Shown: piece after piece, positions 24,695 through 33,490 of the stretch
Numbering within the stretch: the first letter of the stretch is position 1
Layout: each line of letters starts with the position of its first letter
NCBI GenBank assembly: GCA_029858425.1
Contig: JAOUFE010000007.1
Coordinates: 1 to 37,332, forward strand
Length of the DNA: 37,332 nt
Origin: Spirochaetia bacterium
GTDB taxonomy: Bacteria; Spirochaetota; Leptospiria; Turneriellales; JAOUFE01
Direction: 5' to 3'
Position numbers and translations under genes: made by a program
Notes under the pieces: generated by a model
Databases searched by the model: none
Told to the model about the DNA's origin: nothing
Seen by the model: the letters and a program-made list of their open reading frames with translations, nothing else

Positions 24695-27196
24695 ATGATC
24701 GACAAGACGCAATCTGCCGCTCAATACAATACCCCCATGATGCGCCAGTACATGGAAATCAAGTCCAAACACAAAACCGAGATTTTATTTTTCAGGATGG
24801 GCGATTTTTATGAAATGTTTTTCGATGATGCGGTTTATGCTTCCAAAATTCTTGGCATAGCGCTTACAAAACGTCAAGATGGCATTCCCATGTGCGGCGT
24901 CCCGTACCATGCTGTAAACAATTACGTTCATCCGATTCTTGAAGATGGAAAGAATATTGCCGTTTGTGAACAAATGGAAACTCCGGCGGAAGCGGAAGGT
25001 CCGATTGTTCGGCGGGAGGTTGTGCGTATTTTGACTCCCGGAACGATATATGAGGAACACCTTCTGGGAAAATCAGAAAGCAGATTGATTGCTTCTGCTG
25101 TAATACATAACGGCAACTCTGTCCTGGCATTGGCAGATATTTCAACAGGAGATATTTGGATAGAAAAAGAAGAGGGATTGATGCAGCCTGGTCTTCTTGC
25201 TGTGAAGGGAATCCGGGAAGTTGTTCTGGAAGAAAGTCGCCAAAAATTATATTCGAACGAACATACTCTTCCTCTATATTATCGGAGATTACCGTCGGAA
25301 GACAAAGCGCTGTCTATTATCAAAAAGACATTTCACCTTGAGAACGTTCAGGTTCTGGAATTATCCGACCCAGAATTAAATGCGCTCGGATTGTTGTTTA
25401 TTTATATTTACGAAGTTATACCGCAATTGGCTATTTCCTGGAAAAACCCTGTTAAAGAATATTTGCGCAGGATCATGCATCTTGACGAAACCGTGGTTAA
25501 AACGCTTGAAATAATTACCTCGCAATCCGGGGAAAAAGAAAGCTCGCTTCTCGGGGTTATGGATAAAACAATAACCGCATCCGGGCGCAGATTGCTGATT
25601 CAATTCTTGATGAAGCCTTCGACCGATCTTGATGAAATCAGGCATAGACAAAATGCTGTCAAATACTGCCTTGCAAACGCGGATCTTGTAGAAAATATTA
25701 AAAACCAGCTTCGGCATGTATATGACATAGAGCGTCTGATTTCATCGCTTCAAAATCATCCCGAGGTGCGACATCTTGGAAATATTTTCATTACTCTTCA
25801 GGTGATCCTGCAAATTTTACGGGAATTTTCCGGGCTTGCTGATCTTCCCGAAATATTCCGCAAGTACTGGCAGAAAACGGATTTTCCGGAAAACCTTTAC
25901 CAGTTGCTGAAAGCTACTCTGTATATGCAAGACTTGCCTCCGTTACTGGATGAACGGCGTTTTGTCAGCCCGGGGCAAAATGCGGAACTTGACGATCTTT
26001 TCTCTCTGGGGGGGGCGTCTGGAGATATAATTCTGGATTTTGAAAAGCGCGAAAAAATGCGTCTTGATATTCCTGCATTAAAGGTGAGGTATAACAAGGT
26101 TATCGGGTACTATATTGAAATTTCCAAAGGGCAGGCCAACAAGGCTCCGCCAGAGTATTCGCGTCGGCAGACCCTGGTCAATGCGGAGCGCTATACATGC
26201 GAAGAGTTAAAAAATCTTGAGGATAAAATTCTTGGGGCCCGCGAGCGTATTATTGATTTACAAAGGATCATTTTTGACAATATTGTTGAAGAAGTTTTAA
26301 AACACATTGCCATGTTGCGTTACTGGGCGCAGGCCACCGCTTTTCTGGATGTTATTTTTTCTTTTGCAAAAACTGCGTTTGAAAGCCGCTTTGTTTGTCC
26401 CGAAGTAAGCGACAACGGACTATTGTTTGTAAAAAATTCCCGCCATCCGGTAGTCGAAAGCCTGTTTAAAACCGAAGTGTTTGTTCCCAATGATATTCAC
26501 CTGAACAATGAAAATCGACATCTTGCAATATTGACAGGGCCAAACATGGCAGGAAAATCTACCTATATCCGCCAGGTGGGGATACTTCAGATTCTGGCAC
26601 AGACCGGATCTTTTGTGCCTGCTGAAATGGCGCATGTAGGTCTTGTAGACCGTATATTTACGAGAATAGGCGCTTTTGACCGCCTGGCGCGCGGCGAGAG
26701 TACTTTCTATGTGGAGATGTCGGAATGCGCAAAAATATTCCGAAACTTTACGTCGCGCTCCTTGATTCTTCTCGATGAAATCGGAAGAGGAACTTCTACT
26801 TTTGACGGAATCAGTATTGCCCGCGCCATGATTGAATTCCTGAATAATACCGCGAATGGTCGACCTAAAATTCTCTTTGCCACGCACTATGCCGAGCTGA
26901 GCAGCCTGATTGAGTCCGACCGCGGTATTATAGGCCTGACGGTAAAAATTCTCGAAGAAAAGGATAAAATTATTTTTCTTAGAAAAATTATAGAAGGCTC
27001 GGCCGATAAATCATACGGAATATACGTTGCGCAGCTTGCCGGTATTCAGGATAGTATCATACAACGCGCATCGACTCTGTTAAAAGAGCTGGAACAAGAC
27101 GGTATCTGGTCAAAGGAACCCGTATTCCAGGAAATAAAAAATACTCCCAAACCCAAAAAAGAAAACTCGATTCAAGACCAGTTATCCATGTTCTGA
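24695..27196 (+). CDS. mutS: DNA mismatch repair protein MutS
   Basis: Mismatch-recognition ATPase of 833 residues. The mismatch-contacting F-Y-E motif is at 38-40 (GDFYEMF). The core and clamp domains precede the ABC-type ATPase with Walker A TGPNMAGKST at about 614-623, DEIGRGTSTFDG (Walker B and signature region) and ATHYAEL. The C-terminus ends in SIQDQLSMF, similar to the usual beta-clamp-binding peptide. No mutL is near. Probably co-transcribed with trpF. Confidence 0.96.
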   Translation: MIDKTQSAAQYNTPMMRQYMEIKSKHKTEILFFRMGDFYEMFFDDAVYASKILGIALTKRQDGIPMCGVPYHAVNNYVHPILEDGKNIAVCEQMETPAEAEGPIVRREVVRILTPGTIYEEHLLGKSESRLIASAVIHNGNSVLALADISTGDIWIEKEEGLMQPGLLAVKGIREVVLEESRQKLYSNEHTLPLYYRRLPSEDKALSIIKKTFHLENVQVLELSDPELNALGLLFIYIYEVIPQLAISWKNPVKEYLRRIMHLDETVVKTLEIITSQSGEKESSLLGVMDKTITASGRRLLIQFLMKPSTDLDEIRHRQNAVKYCLANADLVENIKNQLRHVYDIERLISSLQNHPEVRHLGNIFITLQVILQILREFSGLADLPEIFRKYWQKTDFPENLYQLLKATLYMQDLPPLLDERRFVSPGQNAELDDLFSLGGASGDIILDFEKREKMRLDIPALKVRYNKVIGYYIEISKGQANKAPPEYSRRQTLVNAERYTCEELKNLEDKILGARERIIDLQRIIFDNIVEEVLKHIAMLRYWAQATAFLDVIFSFAKTAFESRFVCPEVSDNGLLFVKNSRHPVVESLFKTEVFVPNDIHLNNENRHLAILTGPNMAGKSTYIRQVGILQILAQTGSFVPAEMAHVGLVDRIFTRIGAFDRLARGESTFYVEMSECAKIFRNFTSRSLILLDEIGRGTSTFDGISIARAMIEFLNNTANGRPKILFATHYAELSSLIESDRGIIGLTVKILEEKDKIIFLRKIIEGSADKSYGIYVAQLAGIQDSIIQRASTLLKELEQDGIWSKEPVFQEIKNTPKPKKENSIQDQLSMF

Positions 27197-27217
27197 TTTT
27201 TGCCATTACTGTTTCAG

Positions 27218-27304
27218 CCGGAGTACCGATTTTGTTGGGTAAGCTGGTTTTTTTGCCCCCACGGTGGACAAAAGAAATTTACACGGACTGAGACAGCGCT
27301 CATG
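27218..27304. repeat. Family 1 palindromic MITE-like element, copy 3
   Basis: An 87-bp element between the converging mutS and nucleosidase genes. It starts CCGGAGTACC, has the core of seven T, GCCCCCAC, GGTGG, CAAAAGAAA, and ends CGCTCATG. The exact octamer TGTTTCAG flanks it at 27210-27217 and 27305-27312, consistent with an 8-bp target duplication. The right octamer overlaps the stop of the minus-strand gene. Confidence 0.7.
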
Positions 27305-27308
27305 TGTT

Positions 27309-27917
27309 TCAGAAAACTTTTGGAGATACATTTTTAAATATTCTCCTTAATTCTTCCTGTAATACTTTTCCTGCCTGAATATAATTTTCTTTCCACTCCT
27401 GCCTTGAGCGGGAGCCAAGAGCGTTTGTGCAGCAAAGTAATGCCATAAAGGGAATTTTTCTTTTGTAACAAATCCAGGATAACGAAAGCGCTTCCATATT
27501 TTCCCAGGCCGGGAGCATACATTCAGAAAAATGCTTTGTGTTCTTTGAAATACCAAAACTGGAATAAACGGGCTTATCTAAATATGCCCTGCATATACTT
27601 TCAGGCAGAAAACTCTGTGTTGACCATTTCTCCGGTAGAAATTCAGGCAGTTCTTCAAAAAGAAATTGCGGATACAAGAATTGATTCGTCAGACATACCT
27701 TGAATAGATCGTCCGAATCCGGAGAGCCCGCTGTTCCTGCCAGTAAAATTCCAGCAGGGAGTTCTGCTGCCTTGCATAGAGTTTCGCTGAAATGATATAC
27801 GGATTCCAAAAGCCCAATACCACATACATGGAACTCGGCTTCAATATCAAATTTGATTAAACTATCAATTAATGGAATTTCTTTTTGATCTGCGACGACA
27901 ATCCAGTATTTTTTCAT
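27309..27917 (-). CDS. Nucleosidase-family protein, futalosine hydrolase (MqnB)-like
   Basis: A 202-residue member of the purine nucleosidase/phosphorylase fold. LLAGTAGS (58-65), ENMEAL with the glutamate pair at 139-142, and IPFMALLCCTNALGSRSRQEW (155-175) match MTA/SAH nucleosidases, most closely futalosine hydrolase, where the last stretch usually reads NxVGxRDxxxW. Here the usual general-acid aspartate position is S171. It may be a divergent MqnB in the futalosine route to menaquinone, or an altered relative. Downstream of the HAMP-domain gene with 13 bp between them. The stop lies within the repeat flank at 27305-27312. Confidence 0.55.
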   Translation of the reverse strand: MKKYWIVVADQKEIPLIDSLIKFDIEAEFHVCGIGLLESVYHFSETLCKAAELPAGILLAGTAGSPDSDDLFKVCLTNQFLYPQFLFEELPEFLPEKWSTQSFLPESICRAYLDKPVYSSFGISKNTKHFSECMLPAWENMEALSLSWICYKRKIPFMALLCCTNALGSRSRQEWKENYIQAGKVLQEELRRIFKNVSPKVF

Positions 27918-27930
27918 ACCAAGCGAAAAA

Positions 27931-28731
27931 TTATTCCATGCTCAAATGTCTCAATAATGAACTGTTGCTTACATAGTCCAGTTCTTTTAGAATGGCGCCT
28001 ACAAAGCCGCCTCTCTCGATGTGCAGTTTTTTTACTTCATCGTATTGCGCCTGGCTAATTTCGTCATCTTTAAGAAGGGAATCCATAAGGCGTTGTTCTT
28101 CAGGGGTGAAATCCTCAAGCTGGAATTTCCTCATCTGGTATACAGTAAAAGCCTGCTTTATCATGGCGATATTTTCAACATTGTCTTTAAGAAGACGCTG
28201 TTCCAGTTGAAAATGTTTTTGAAGTTCTGGCAGCAAGCTGAGCTTCGTTTCCAGAAATATGGAAGCTCTTTCAAACGCTGCATGCATCTGCTTTAGCTGA
28301 ACAATAATTTCCTGAAGATTGACGGTAAGGTCGTTTATTAAATTACCAAGATCCGAAATTTCGTCTTTGGATTTCATTGTCAGACTTACGCTCAGATCTC
28401 CTCCGGCGATCTTTTTGGCTTTGTTAATCATGTATTGTATTGGCGATGCAATTTGAATGACAAACAAAAATAAAACAATGGCGCTTACCAGAATAAGAAT
28501 ACCAACCATATACACGAATTTTTTTGTTAAATTATCCAGTAACGGGAAAATCGCCTGTTCTGTTTTTTCTCCATTTTTTATTTGAACTACAGTTTCAATT
28601 ACCTTGCTGCGATATTTGTCGCTGCGAATTTCAACGAGCAGCTCGATGCCAACAAAAATATTGGCAACGGCAACAAGAAGAAAATAAAATACCATTTTCC
28701 TTTTCAGCGATGTTTTACTGCGTATTTCCAA
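27931..28731 (-). CDS. HAMP-domain membrane protein with MshEN-like C-terminus
   Basis: A 266-residue inner-membrane protein: helix one (about 14-34), a short periplasmic loop, helix two (about 71-95), then a HAMP domain (about 95-148, ASPIQYMINKAKKIAGGDLSVSL) and coiled coil. The C-terminal stretch DEISQAQYDEVKKLHIERGGFVGAILKELDYVSNSSLLRHLS resembles the MshEN/GspE-N module that binds c-di-GMP in secretion ATPases. No kinase, cyclase or chemoreceptor domain is present, so the output is unknown. The TTG at 28731 is preferred because GGAG lies six bases upstream; TTG 28743 and ATG 28695 are alternatives. Confidence 0.65.
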   Translation of the reverse strand: MEIRSKTSLKRKMVFYFLLVAVANIFVGIELLVEIRSDKYRSKVIETVVQIKNGEKTEQAIFPLLDNLTKKFVYMVGILILVSAIVLFLFVIQIASPIQYMINKAKKIAGGDLSVSLTMKSKDEISDLGNLINDLTVNLQEIIVQLKQMHAAFERASIFLETKLSLLPELQKHFQLEQRLLKDNVENIAMIKQAFTVYQMRKFQLEDFTPEEQRLMDSLLKDDEISQAQYDEVKKLHIERGGFVGAILKELDYVSNSSLLRHLSME

Positions 28732-28743
28732 TGTGTACTCCAA

Positions 28744-29055
28744 TTCGACCGATTCATTAGCTTATGTCTTAATCCATTCAAAATTTAATAAGGGTTTTAC
28801 CCGGCAATCTTTTTTTTCAAAATATATGAGAGGTCGGTTGCGACTGTCTAACAGGCCATAGGACGCCCGATTTATAGCCGCAGCCGGGGGAGAATTGATG
28901 ATCACGCCACCGGTAATTCTCCAACATCCACGTCGTATTTCTAAATTCAGTTGACGCTATATGTAAATATTCCCCATTTTCTTGTTGCAATAAATGCCAT
29001 TTGTTCATATATTACAAGATATACCAAATGGAACTTTGAAAGTAACCGGGTTGTT
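28744..29055. other. Divergent intergenic region with palindrome
   Basis: About 310 bp between divergent genes. It contains GGAGAATT (28889-28896) and AATTCTCC (28915-28922) with an 18-nt loop, in a locally more GC-rich stretch (about 28830-28935). A minus-strand open frame over 28817-29008 has no recognisable family and no start signal. Confidence 0.35.
28985..29013 (+). promoter_or_regulatory. Probable promoter of the acyl-CoA synthetase gene
   Basis: TTGCAA (28985-28990), a 17-bp spacer and TATATT (29008-29013), about 43 bases before the ATG at 29056. Confidence 0.45.
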
Positions 29056-30984
29056 ATGCATAAAAATATTGTTGAAGTAATACATTCCACCTTTCGCAAA
29101 TATCCCTTAAAAACCGCCTATTCATGGCGGGAAAACAAAGAAATAAAAAGTGTCACATATTCTGAAGTGGCGGATGCGGTGAAAAAAATTTCTGCAGCCT
29201 TGATAAATATCGGAGTAAAACAGGGCGATCGGGTAGGTCTGATTGCCGATGTTTCTTATTACTGGATACTGGGAAATTTATCCATTCAAAACATTGGAGC
29301 GGTGGATGTTCCCAGGGGAACTGATTCCACTGGACAGGAGTTAGCATATATTTTAAGCCATTCCGGATGCGGCGTAGTGATGGCGCAGAACGCAGATCAA
29401 ATTTCTAAAATTGAATCCTGCCTGAAAAGTGAAAAAAAATATAAGGTAAAAAAGTATATTGTGCTTTCGGGCGCTCTGGAAGAAAAAGCATCCGCCAGAA
29501 TTGTGGCTCTGGAGGATATCCTGAAAAATAACAGCGAAATTTTGAAAAGGGGCTCCGGGAAAAAAGCGATCAACTTTGACCGGGAACTGGAGTTACGCCA
29601 CAAAGAACTGGATCGCGATTCCGTGGCCTCCATAATATATACTTCAGGAACCACCGGGCAACCAAAAGGTGTGATGCTTACCCAGGGAAATCTTGTATCC
29701 CAGATCAATCTTCTGCCAGGACCCTTTGAGCTTTCCAGCGGCGACCGTATGCTGACATTGCTTCCTCCCTGGCATGTTTTTGGTCGCGTTCTTGAATATC
29801 TTTTTTTTGAAGCCGGGGCGAGCATCAACTATACCGATGTAAAAAATCTGGGCGATGATTTAAAGCGCATTAAACCAACGTATATGCCTGCCGTGCCAAG
29901 GGTTCTGGAAGGAATTTACAATAAAATTATGGCTAACGTTAAAAAAGGCGGAAAGGAAAATATATTTAATATTTTTAAAAATATTTCCCTGTTTCATTAT
30001 CGCTGCCTGAAGATTGTGCTTGGACAGGAAAGGCGTTTTTTGCCCAGAAACCCAATTGTGAATATCGCACTAAAATTTTTTTGTTTTATCGCCATAGGGT
30101 TGTTAACTCCTCTCAAGATTGTGGGGCATTTTCTTGTTTTTCGCAAAATTATTGCAGCCACCGGCGGTAAACTGAGAGGCTCTATTTCTGGCGGAGGAGC
30201 GCTTCCGGAATATATTGATGAGTTTTTTGCCGCCACAGGAATTCATATTTACGAAGGATACGGCCTGACTGAAACCAGCCCTGTTTTGGCAGTAAGACTT
30301 CCCGGAAGAATTATTCCCGGTACAGTTGGACCGCCTGCTCCCATGACCCAAATCAGAATAATTTCTCTGGAAGGTCGCGATGTGACCAATATTCCCGGAG
30401 CAAAGGGTACTTTGTTTGTCAGAGGACCGCAGGTTATGAAAGGCTATTATAAAGACGACAAGAAAACAAAGAGTGTGCTGGATTCTTCGGGATGGTTAAA
30501 CACCGGGGATCTTGTACAGATTACTGTAACAGGAGAAATAAGTATTGTGGGGCGTTCAAAAGATACCATCGTTCTTCGAGGCGGTGAAAACGTGGAACCC
30601 GTTCCCATTGAAGAAAAGCTTCTCGAAAGCCCGTATATTGACAATCTCATGCTTACCGGCCAGGATCAAAAATCCATAAGCGCCTTGATTGTGCCGTCCA
30701 TGGAAGCCGTAAACGACTACTGCCAGAAACACCAATTGCCGCACAAATCGCTTGAAGATTGCGCGAATGATCCGCTTGTCCATAATTTAATTTCCAAAGA
30801 AATCGGACGTTTAAACAACAGCGCCAGCGGGTTTAAGGTTTACGAGAGAGTAACAAAATTTAAAATTTTGTCAAAACCATTTGAGGTTGGAGACGAAATG
30901 AGTCAGACCTTTAAAGTAAAAAGATTCGTGGTTACCGAGAAATATGCGCAGCTTATAAAAGAAATGTATGTCGGCGAAAAATAA
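29056..30984 (+). CDS. Long-chain acyl-CoA synthetase (AMP-forming)
   Basis: A 642-residue member of the adenylate-forming family. It activates fatty acids with ATP and CoA before beta-oxidation or lipid synthesis. The ATP-binding P-loop YTSGTTGQPKG is at about 195-205, YGLTETSP near 403-410, SGWLNTGDL follows, and GRSKDTIVLRGGENVEPVPIEEKL holds the hinge. A central hydrophobic stretch (IALKFFCFIAIGLLTPLKIVGHFLVF) may touch the membrane. The ATG at 29056 gives the normal length; the longer frame from 28951 is not conserved-looking. Its own promoter lies upstream. It fits the etf and thiolase genes later in the window. Confidence 0.88.
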   Translation: MHKNIVEVIHSTFRKYPLKTAYSWRENKEIKSVTYSEVADAVKKISAALINIGVKQGDRVGLIADVSYYWILGNLSIQNIGAVDVPRGTDSTGQELAYILSHSGCGVVMAQNADQISKIESCLKSEKKYKVKKYIVLSGALEEKASARIVALEDILKNNSEILKRGSGKKAINFDRELELRHKELDRDSVASIIYTSGTTGQPKGVMLTQGNLVSQINLLPGPFELSSGDRMLTLLPPWHVFGRVLEYLFFEAGASINYTDVKNLGDDLKRIKPTYMPAVPRVLEGIYNKIMANVKKGGKENIFNIFKNISLFHYRCLKIVLGQERRFLPRNPIVNIALKFFCFIAIGLLTPLKIVGHFLVFRKIIAATGGKLRGSISGGGALPEYIDEFFAATGIHIYEGYGLTETSPVLAVRLPGRIIPGTVGPPAPMTQIRIISLEGRDVTNIPGAKGTLFVRGPQVMKGYYKDDKKTKSVLDSSGWLNTGDLVQITVTGEISIVGRSKDTIVLRGGENVEPVPIEEKLLESPYIDNLMLTGQDQKSISALIVPSMEAVNDYCQKHQLPHKSLEDCANDPLVHNLISKEIGRLNNSASGFKVYERVTKFKILSKPFEVGDEMSQTFKVKRFVVTEKYAQLIKEMYVGEK

Positions 30985-30986
30985 AT

Positions 30987-31029
30987 GGGGAAAGCTATGG
31001 ACGGTTGTAGCGGCGCGCGCCGTTCCCCG
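30987..31029 (+). promoter_or_regulatory. GC-rich hairpin between acyl-CoA synthetase and CHAT genes
   Basis: GGGGAA and ACGG on the left pair with CCGTTCCCC (31021-31029) around the 12-bp palindrome CGGCGCGCGCCG (31011-31022). It ends 11 bases before the CHAT ATG. It could reduce read-through or translation. No U-run follows. Confidence 0.35.
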
Positions 31030-31040
31030 TTGATAAACTT

Positions 31041-32966
31041 ATGCTTACGACTATAATTGTTGATCGTGTCGGTAATACCAACGTTTTTAATGTTATCCAG
31101 AATGACGACAGGCAAATCATATCTGAAAGCAACAGCCTTCAGTCCATAACCGACGATGATTTGATTCAGGAATACTTGAGTGAATTGACGGATATTTCAA
31201 CCATGGCGCGATCCCTGACTCCGGCTCTGGAGGCAAAAAATACGGATGGAACCTCGATGTATCAACACATGGATATCCCCAGACGTCTGCATCAAATTGG
31301 CGAGACATTTTATCGCCAGTTTTTTCCTCCGGCGATTCAAAACGTATTTGCTGAAAAAAATAATGAATATATTTACTTCCATGTTGATTCCAAACTTGCC
31401 TCCATTCCGCTTGAAATATTATCCAATGGAAAATATTTTTTATGTGAAAAATTTTACATTGGTAAAAGTGTTAAAGGGGGACAGGTTTCTTCGCCGGATA
31501 CTTTGCCAAAAGACAATCTGAATATGCTGATTATTGCCGATCCAACGGAAGATCTTGCCTGGGCGCGCAGGGAAGGCGAGGAGCTTTTTGAACACCTGAG
31601 TACAAATTTCCCTGAAAAAAAACTTCAGATAGAGTTGATTTCCGGTCGGCATATTACAAAACTTTCGCTTTTAAACGATATTGTTGGTAAAGATCTGATT
31701 CATTACAGCGGACATCTGCATTATACAAATGACGCCGGGGAAAACGGCTGGGTTCTTTATGACGATAAAATTATTCATGCGCGTGAAATTCAAAAGTCCG
31801 GAGCCTCTCCGCTTTTGATTTTTTCAAACTCATGCGTAAGCGGTCGGGATATTCAGAACAAAACATCATGGTATGAAAATTTTGCCAGTTCATTTTTAAA
31901 ATCCGGAAAAACAAATTACATTGGTACTTTGTGGGAATTGCCCGATACCCGGCAGACGTTGAAATTTACTCTTCAACTCTATGACAATATATTTCAAGGT
32001 CATACCGTTGGTTCTTCACTACATACGGCCCGAATTTTTGCCAGAGAACAATTTACCCCCAATGATCTTACATGGGCCAGTTATTTGCTTATGGGGAGTC
32101 CCGTCACAAAAATATTTCAAAAAGAATCGAAGCTTCCCGATCTTTCACGCAATATACTTGATCCCGAAATTGTTCTGAAAAAATATCCGTTCCCGATAGC
32201 CCTGGCTTATCAAAAGGCTTATGCAATTGTAAATTCTGATAAACCGGATAGCATTGCCGAAAAATTCGAAAGCCTGTTTAATGTGTTTGAAAATACTGTT
32301 TTATTTTTATGCTCGTTAATTGTGGCAAACTACTCGTATTTAAACATTTCCAAGCCGATCAGTTTTAATCCTTTCAATCTTTACGGAACGGTAAATGCGG
32401 CTTTTCATGCCTTGAAAATTATGGGTTTGCTAAAAGTGGAGAATATGATTCCCCATCTCGAAGAAACTATGTTAACGCACAAAGAAGAAATATTCAAAAT
32501 TATAGACTGGAGACAACAATACGACAGGGGAGAAATTCGAAACAGCAGCATTGAAGGATATATGATTTCCCTGCAATATCTTCTTGAGCGTATTTTAATC
32601 GATATCGAGTATCTGAAAACTTTTGGCTTTTACCGCATTGTGGAACCCGGAATTATTCAGCTCTCGCTTTACGGTTTATCCGAATATCAAATGATGAAAG
32701 AAATCATTTTACCCACGCAGACAGATTCTCATATCCGGGAAGAACTCACTATTAGAACATCTGCCCTGATCGGAAAATGCGTTTTTTATATTCCCGTAAA
32801 AAGAATATTTTTTGACATGTCATCATTACTCGATATAAATATTTCCGAAGGCAAGGATTCCGCCCTGGATTATGAGGTTTTGTTTAAGGAGTATAGCACG
32901 GCCAATAAAATGCCTGCCGTTTTCAAAAAAAAGAGGCCATCGGATGACCTGTTACAAACCAGTTGA
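31041..32966 (+). CDS. CHAT-domain protease with unrecognised C-terminal domain
   Basis: A 641-residue soluble protein. The CHAT (caspase-like cysteine protease) domain covers about 60-360: the catalytic histidine lies in HYSGHLHY (H221-H225 region, H225 by family rule) and the catalytic cysteine is C265 in FSNSCVSG. GTLWELPD and ASYLLMGSP complete the pattern. The C-terminal 270 or so residues are largely helical and match no family I recognise. CHAT proteases often act with a partner in stress, cell death or defence; the substrate here is unknown. No clear ribosome-binding site precedes the ATG. It converges on the tRNA-Leu gene, one base after its stop. Confidence 0.78.
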   Translation: MLTTIIVDRVGNTNVFNVIQNDDRQIISESNSLQSITDDDLIQEYLSELTDISTMARSLTPALEAKNTDGTSMYQHMDIPRRLHQIGETFYRQFFPPAIQNVFAEKNNEYIYFHVDSKLASIPLEILSNGKYFLCEKFYIGKSVKGGQVSSPDTLPKDNLNMLIIADPTEDLAWARREGEELFEHLSTNFPEKKLQIELISGRHITKLSLLNDIVGKDLIHYSGHLHYTNDAGENGWVLYDDKIIHAREIQKSGASPLLIFSNSCVSGRDIQNKTSWYENFASSFLKSGKTNYIGTLWELPDTRQTLKFTLQLYDNIFQGHTVGSSLHTARIFAREQFTPNDLTWASYLLMGSPVTKIFQKESKLPDLSRNILDPEIVLKKYPFPIALAYQKAYAIVNSDKPDSIAEKFESLFNVFENTVLFLCSLIVANYSYLNISKPISFNPFNLYGTVNAAFHALKIMGLLKVENMIPHLEETMLTHKEEIFKIIDWRQQYDRGEIRNSSIEGYMISLQYLLERILIDIEYLKTFGFYRIVEPGIIQLSLYGLSEYQMMKEIILPTQTDSHIREELTIRTSALIGKCVFYIPVKRIFFDMSSLLDINISEGKDSALDYEVLFKEYSTANKMPAVFKKKRPSDDLLQTS

Positions 32967-32967
32967 T

Positions 32968-33051
32968 TACCGAAGGCCGGAATCGAACCGGCACGGGGTT
33001 ACCCCCACTGAATTTTGAGTCCAGCGCGTCTACCAATTCCACCACTTCGGC
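32968..33051 (-). tRNA. tRNA-Leu (CAA anticodon)
   Basis: An 84-nt class II tRNA on the minus strand. The acceptor stem is GCCGAAG paired with CTTCGGT, with a G-U pair at position 1-72. The anticodon loop CTCAAAA gives anticodon CAA, the variable arm is GGGG-TAA-CCCC, and the T-arm is CCGGTTCGATTCCGG. No CCA end is encoded. It lies 13 bases after the thioesterase gene on the same strand, so the two may be one transcript. Confidence 0.9.
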
Positions 33052-33064
33052 ATATGCTTAATGA

Positions 33065-33484
33065 TTAATCACCAAGCGGATCAATTTCAATATATTTTCC
33101 TTTGGCTCTTGCTATGATTTTTCCGATTTCATCTTCAAGCTCCGATCTGTTTTCAACAATTTTCTTGTTCTTTTTTACAAAGTAACCTCGCAAATAAAGA
33201 GGTTCGTTTGTTTTTGCCAGTTGCAGATATCTTACTGTAAGCTCTCCGGTATGAACTTCCAGGTTCATGGCCTGGTTTATATGCATCATCACTTCATCCA
33301 GTAAAACAGTAATAATACCCTGATGAACATATTCTGATTGATGTCCCTGGAAATGTACCGGGATAACAATTTCGCCGTAAGCAGTTTTTGTATCTTCATC
33401 GTATTCTAATTTGAGTTTCAGGCCAAACTCATTGTCGGGGCTGGTTCCAAAACTCAAATCTCTTTGTTTTCTTAGAACTTTCAT
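33065..33484 (-). CDS. Hotdog-fold (PaaI-type) thioesterase
   Basis: A 139-residue single hotdog domain. [16 protein letters not shown] at about 55-70 matches the HGGxxxxLLDxxM catalytic helix of PaaI-like acyl-CoA thioesterases (glycine replaced by glutamine); the aspartate is the usual catalytic residue. It probably hydrolyses an acyl-CoA; which one is unknown. A very good promoter places the transcription start at or near its ATG, so translation may be leaderless. A tRNA gene follows. Confidence 0.75.
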   Translation of the reverse strand: MKVLRKQRDLSFGTSPDNEFGLKLKLEYDEDTKTAYGEIVIPVHFQGHQSEYVHQGIITVLLDEVMMHINQAMNLEVHTGELTVRYLQLAKTNEPLYLRGYFVKKNKKIVENRSELEDEIGKIIARAKGKYIEIDPLGD

Positions 33485-33490
33485 TGAGAT

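Noticed and set aside
26420-26887. 155-codon minus-strand open frame inside mutS
   Set aside because: It is a shadow of the conserved ATPase domain of mutS, with no family match or start signal.
28817-29008. 63-codon minus-strand open frame in the gap before the acyl-CoA synthetase
   Set aside because: No recognised family and no ribosome-binding site, and it covers a palindrome and a promoter. Kept only as part of the intergenic note.
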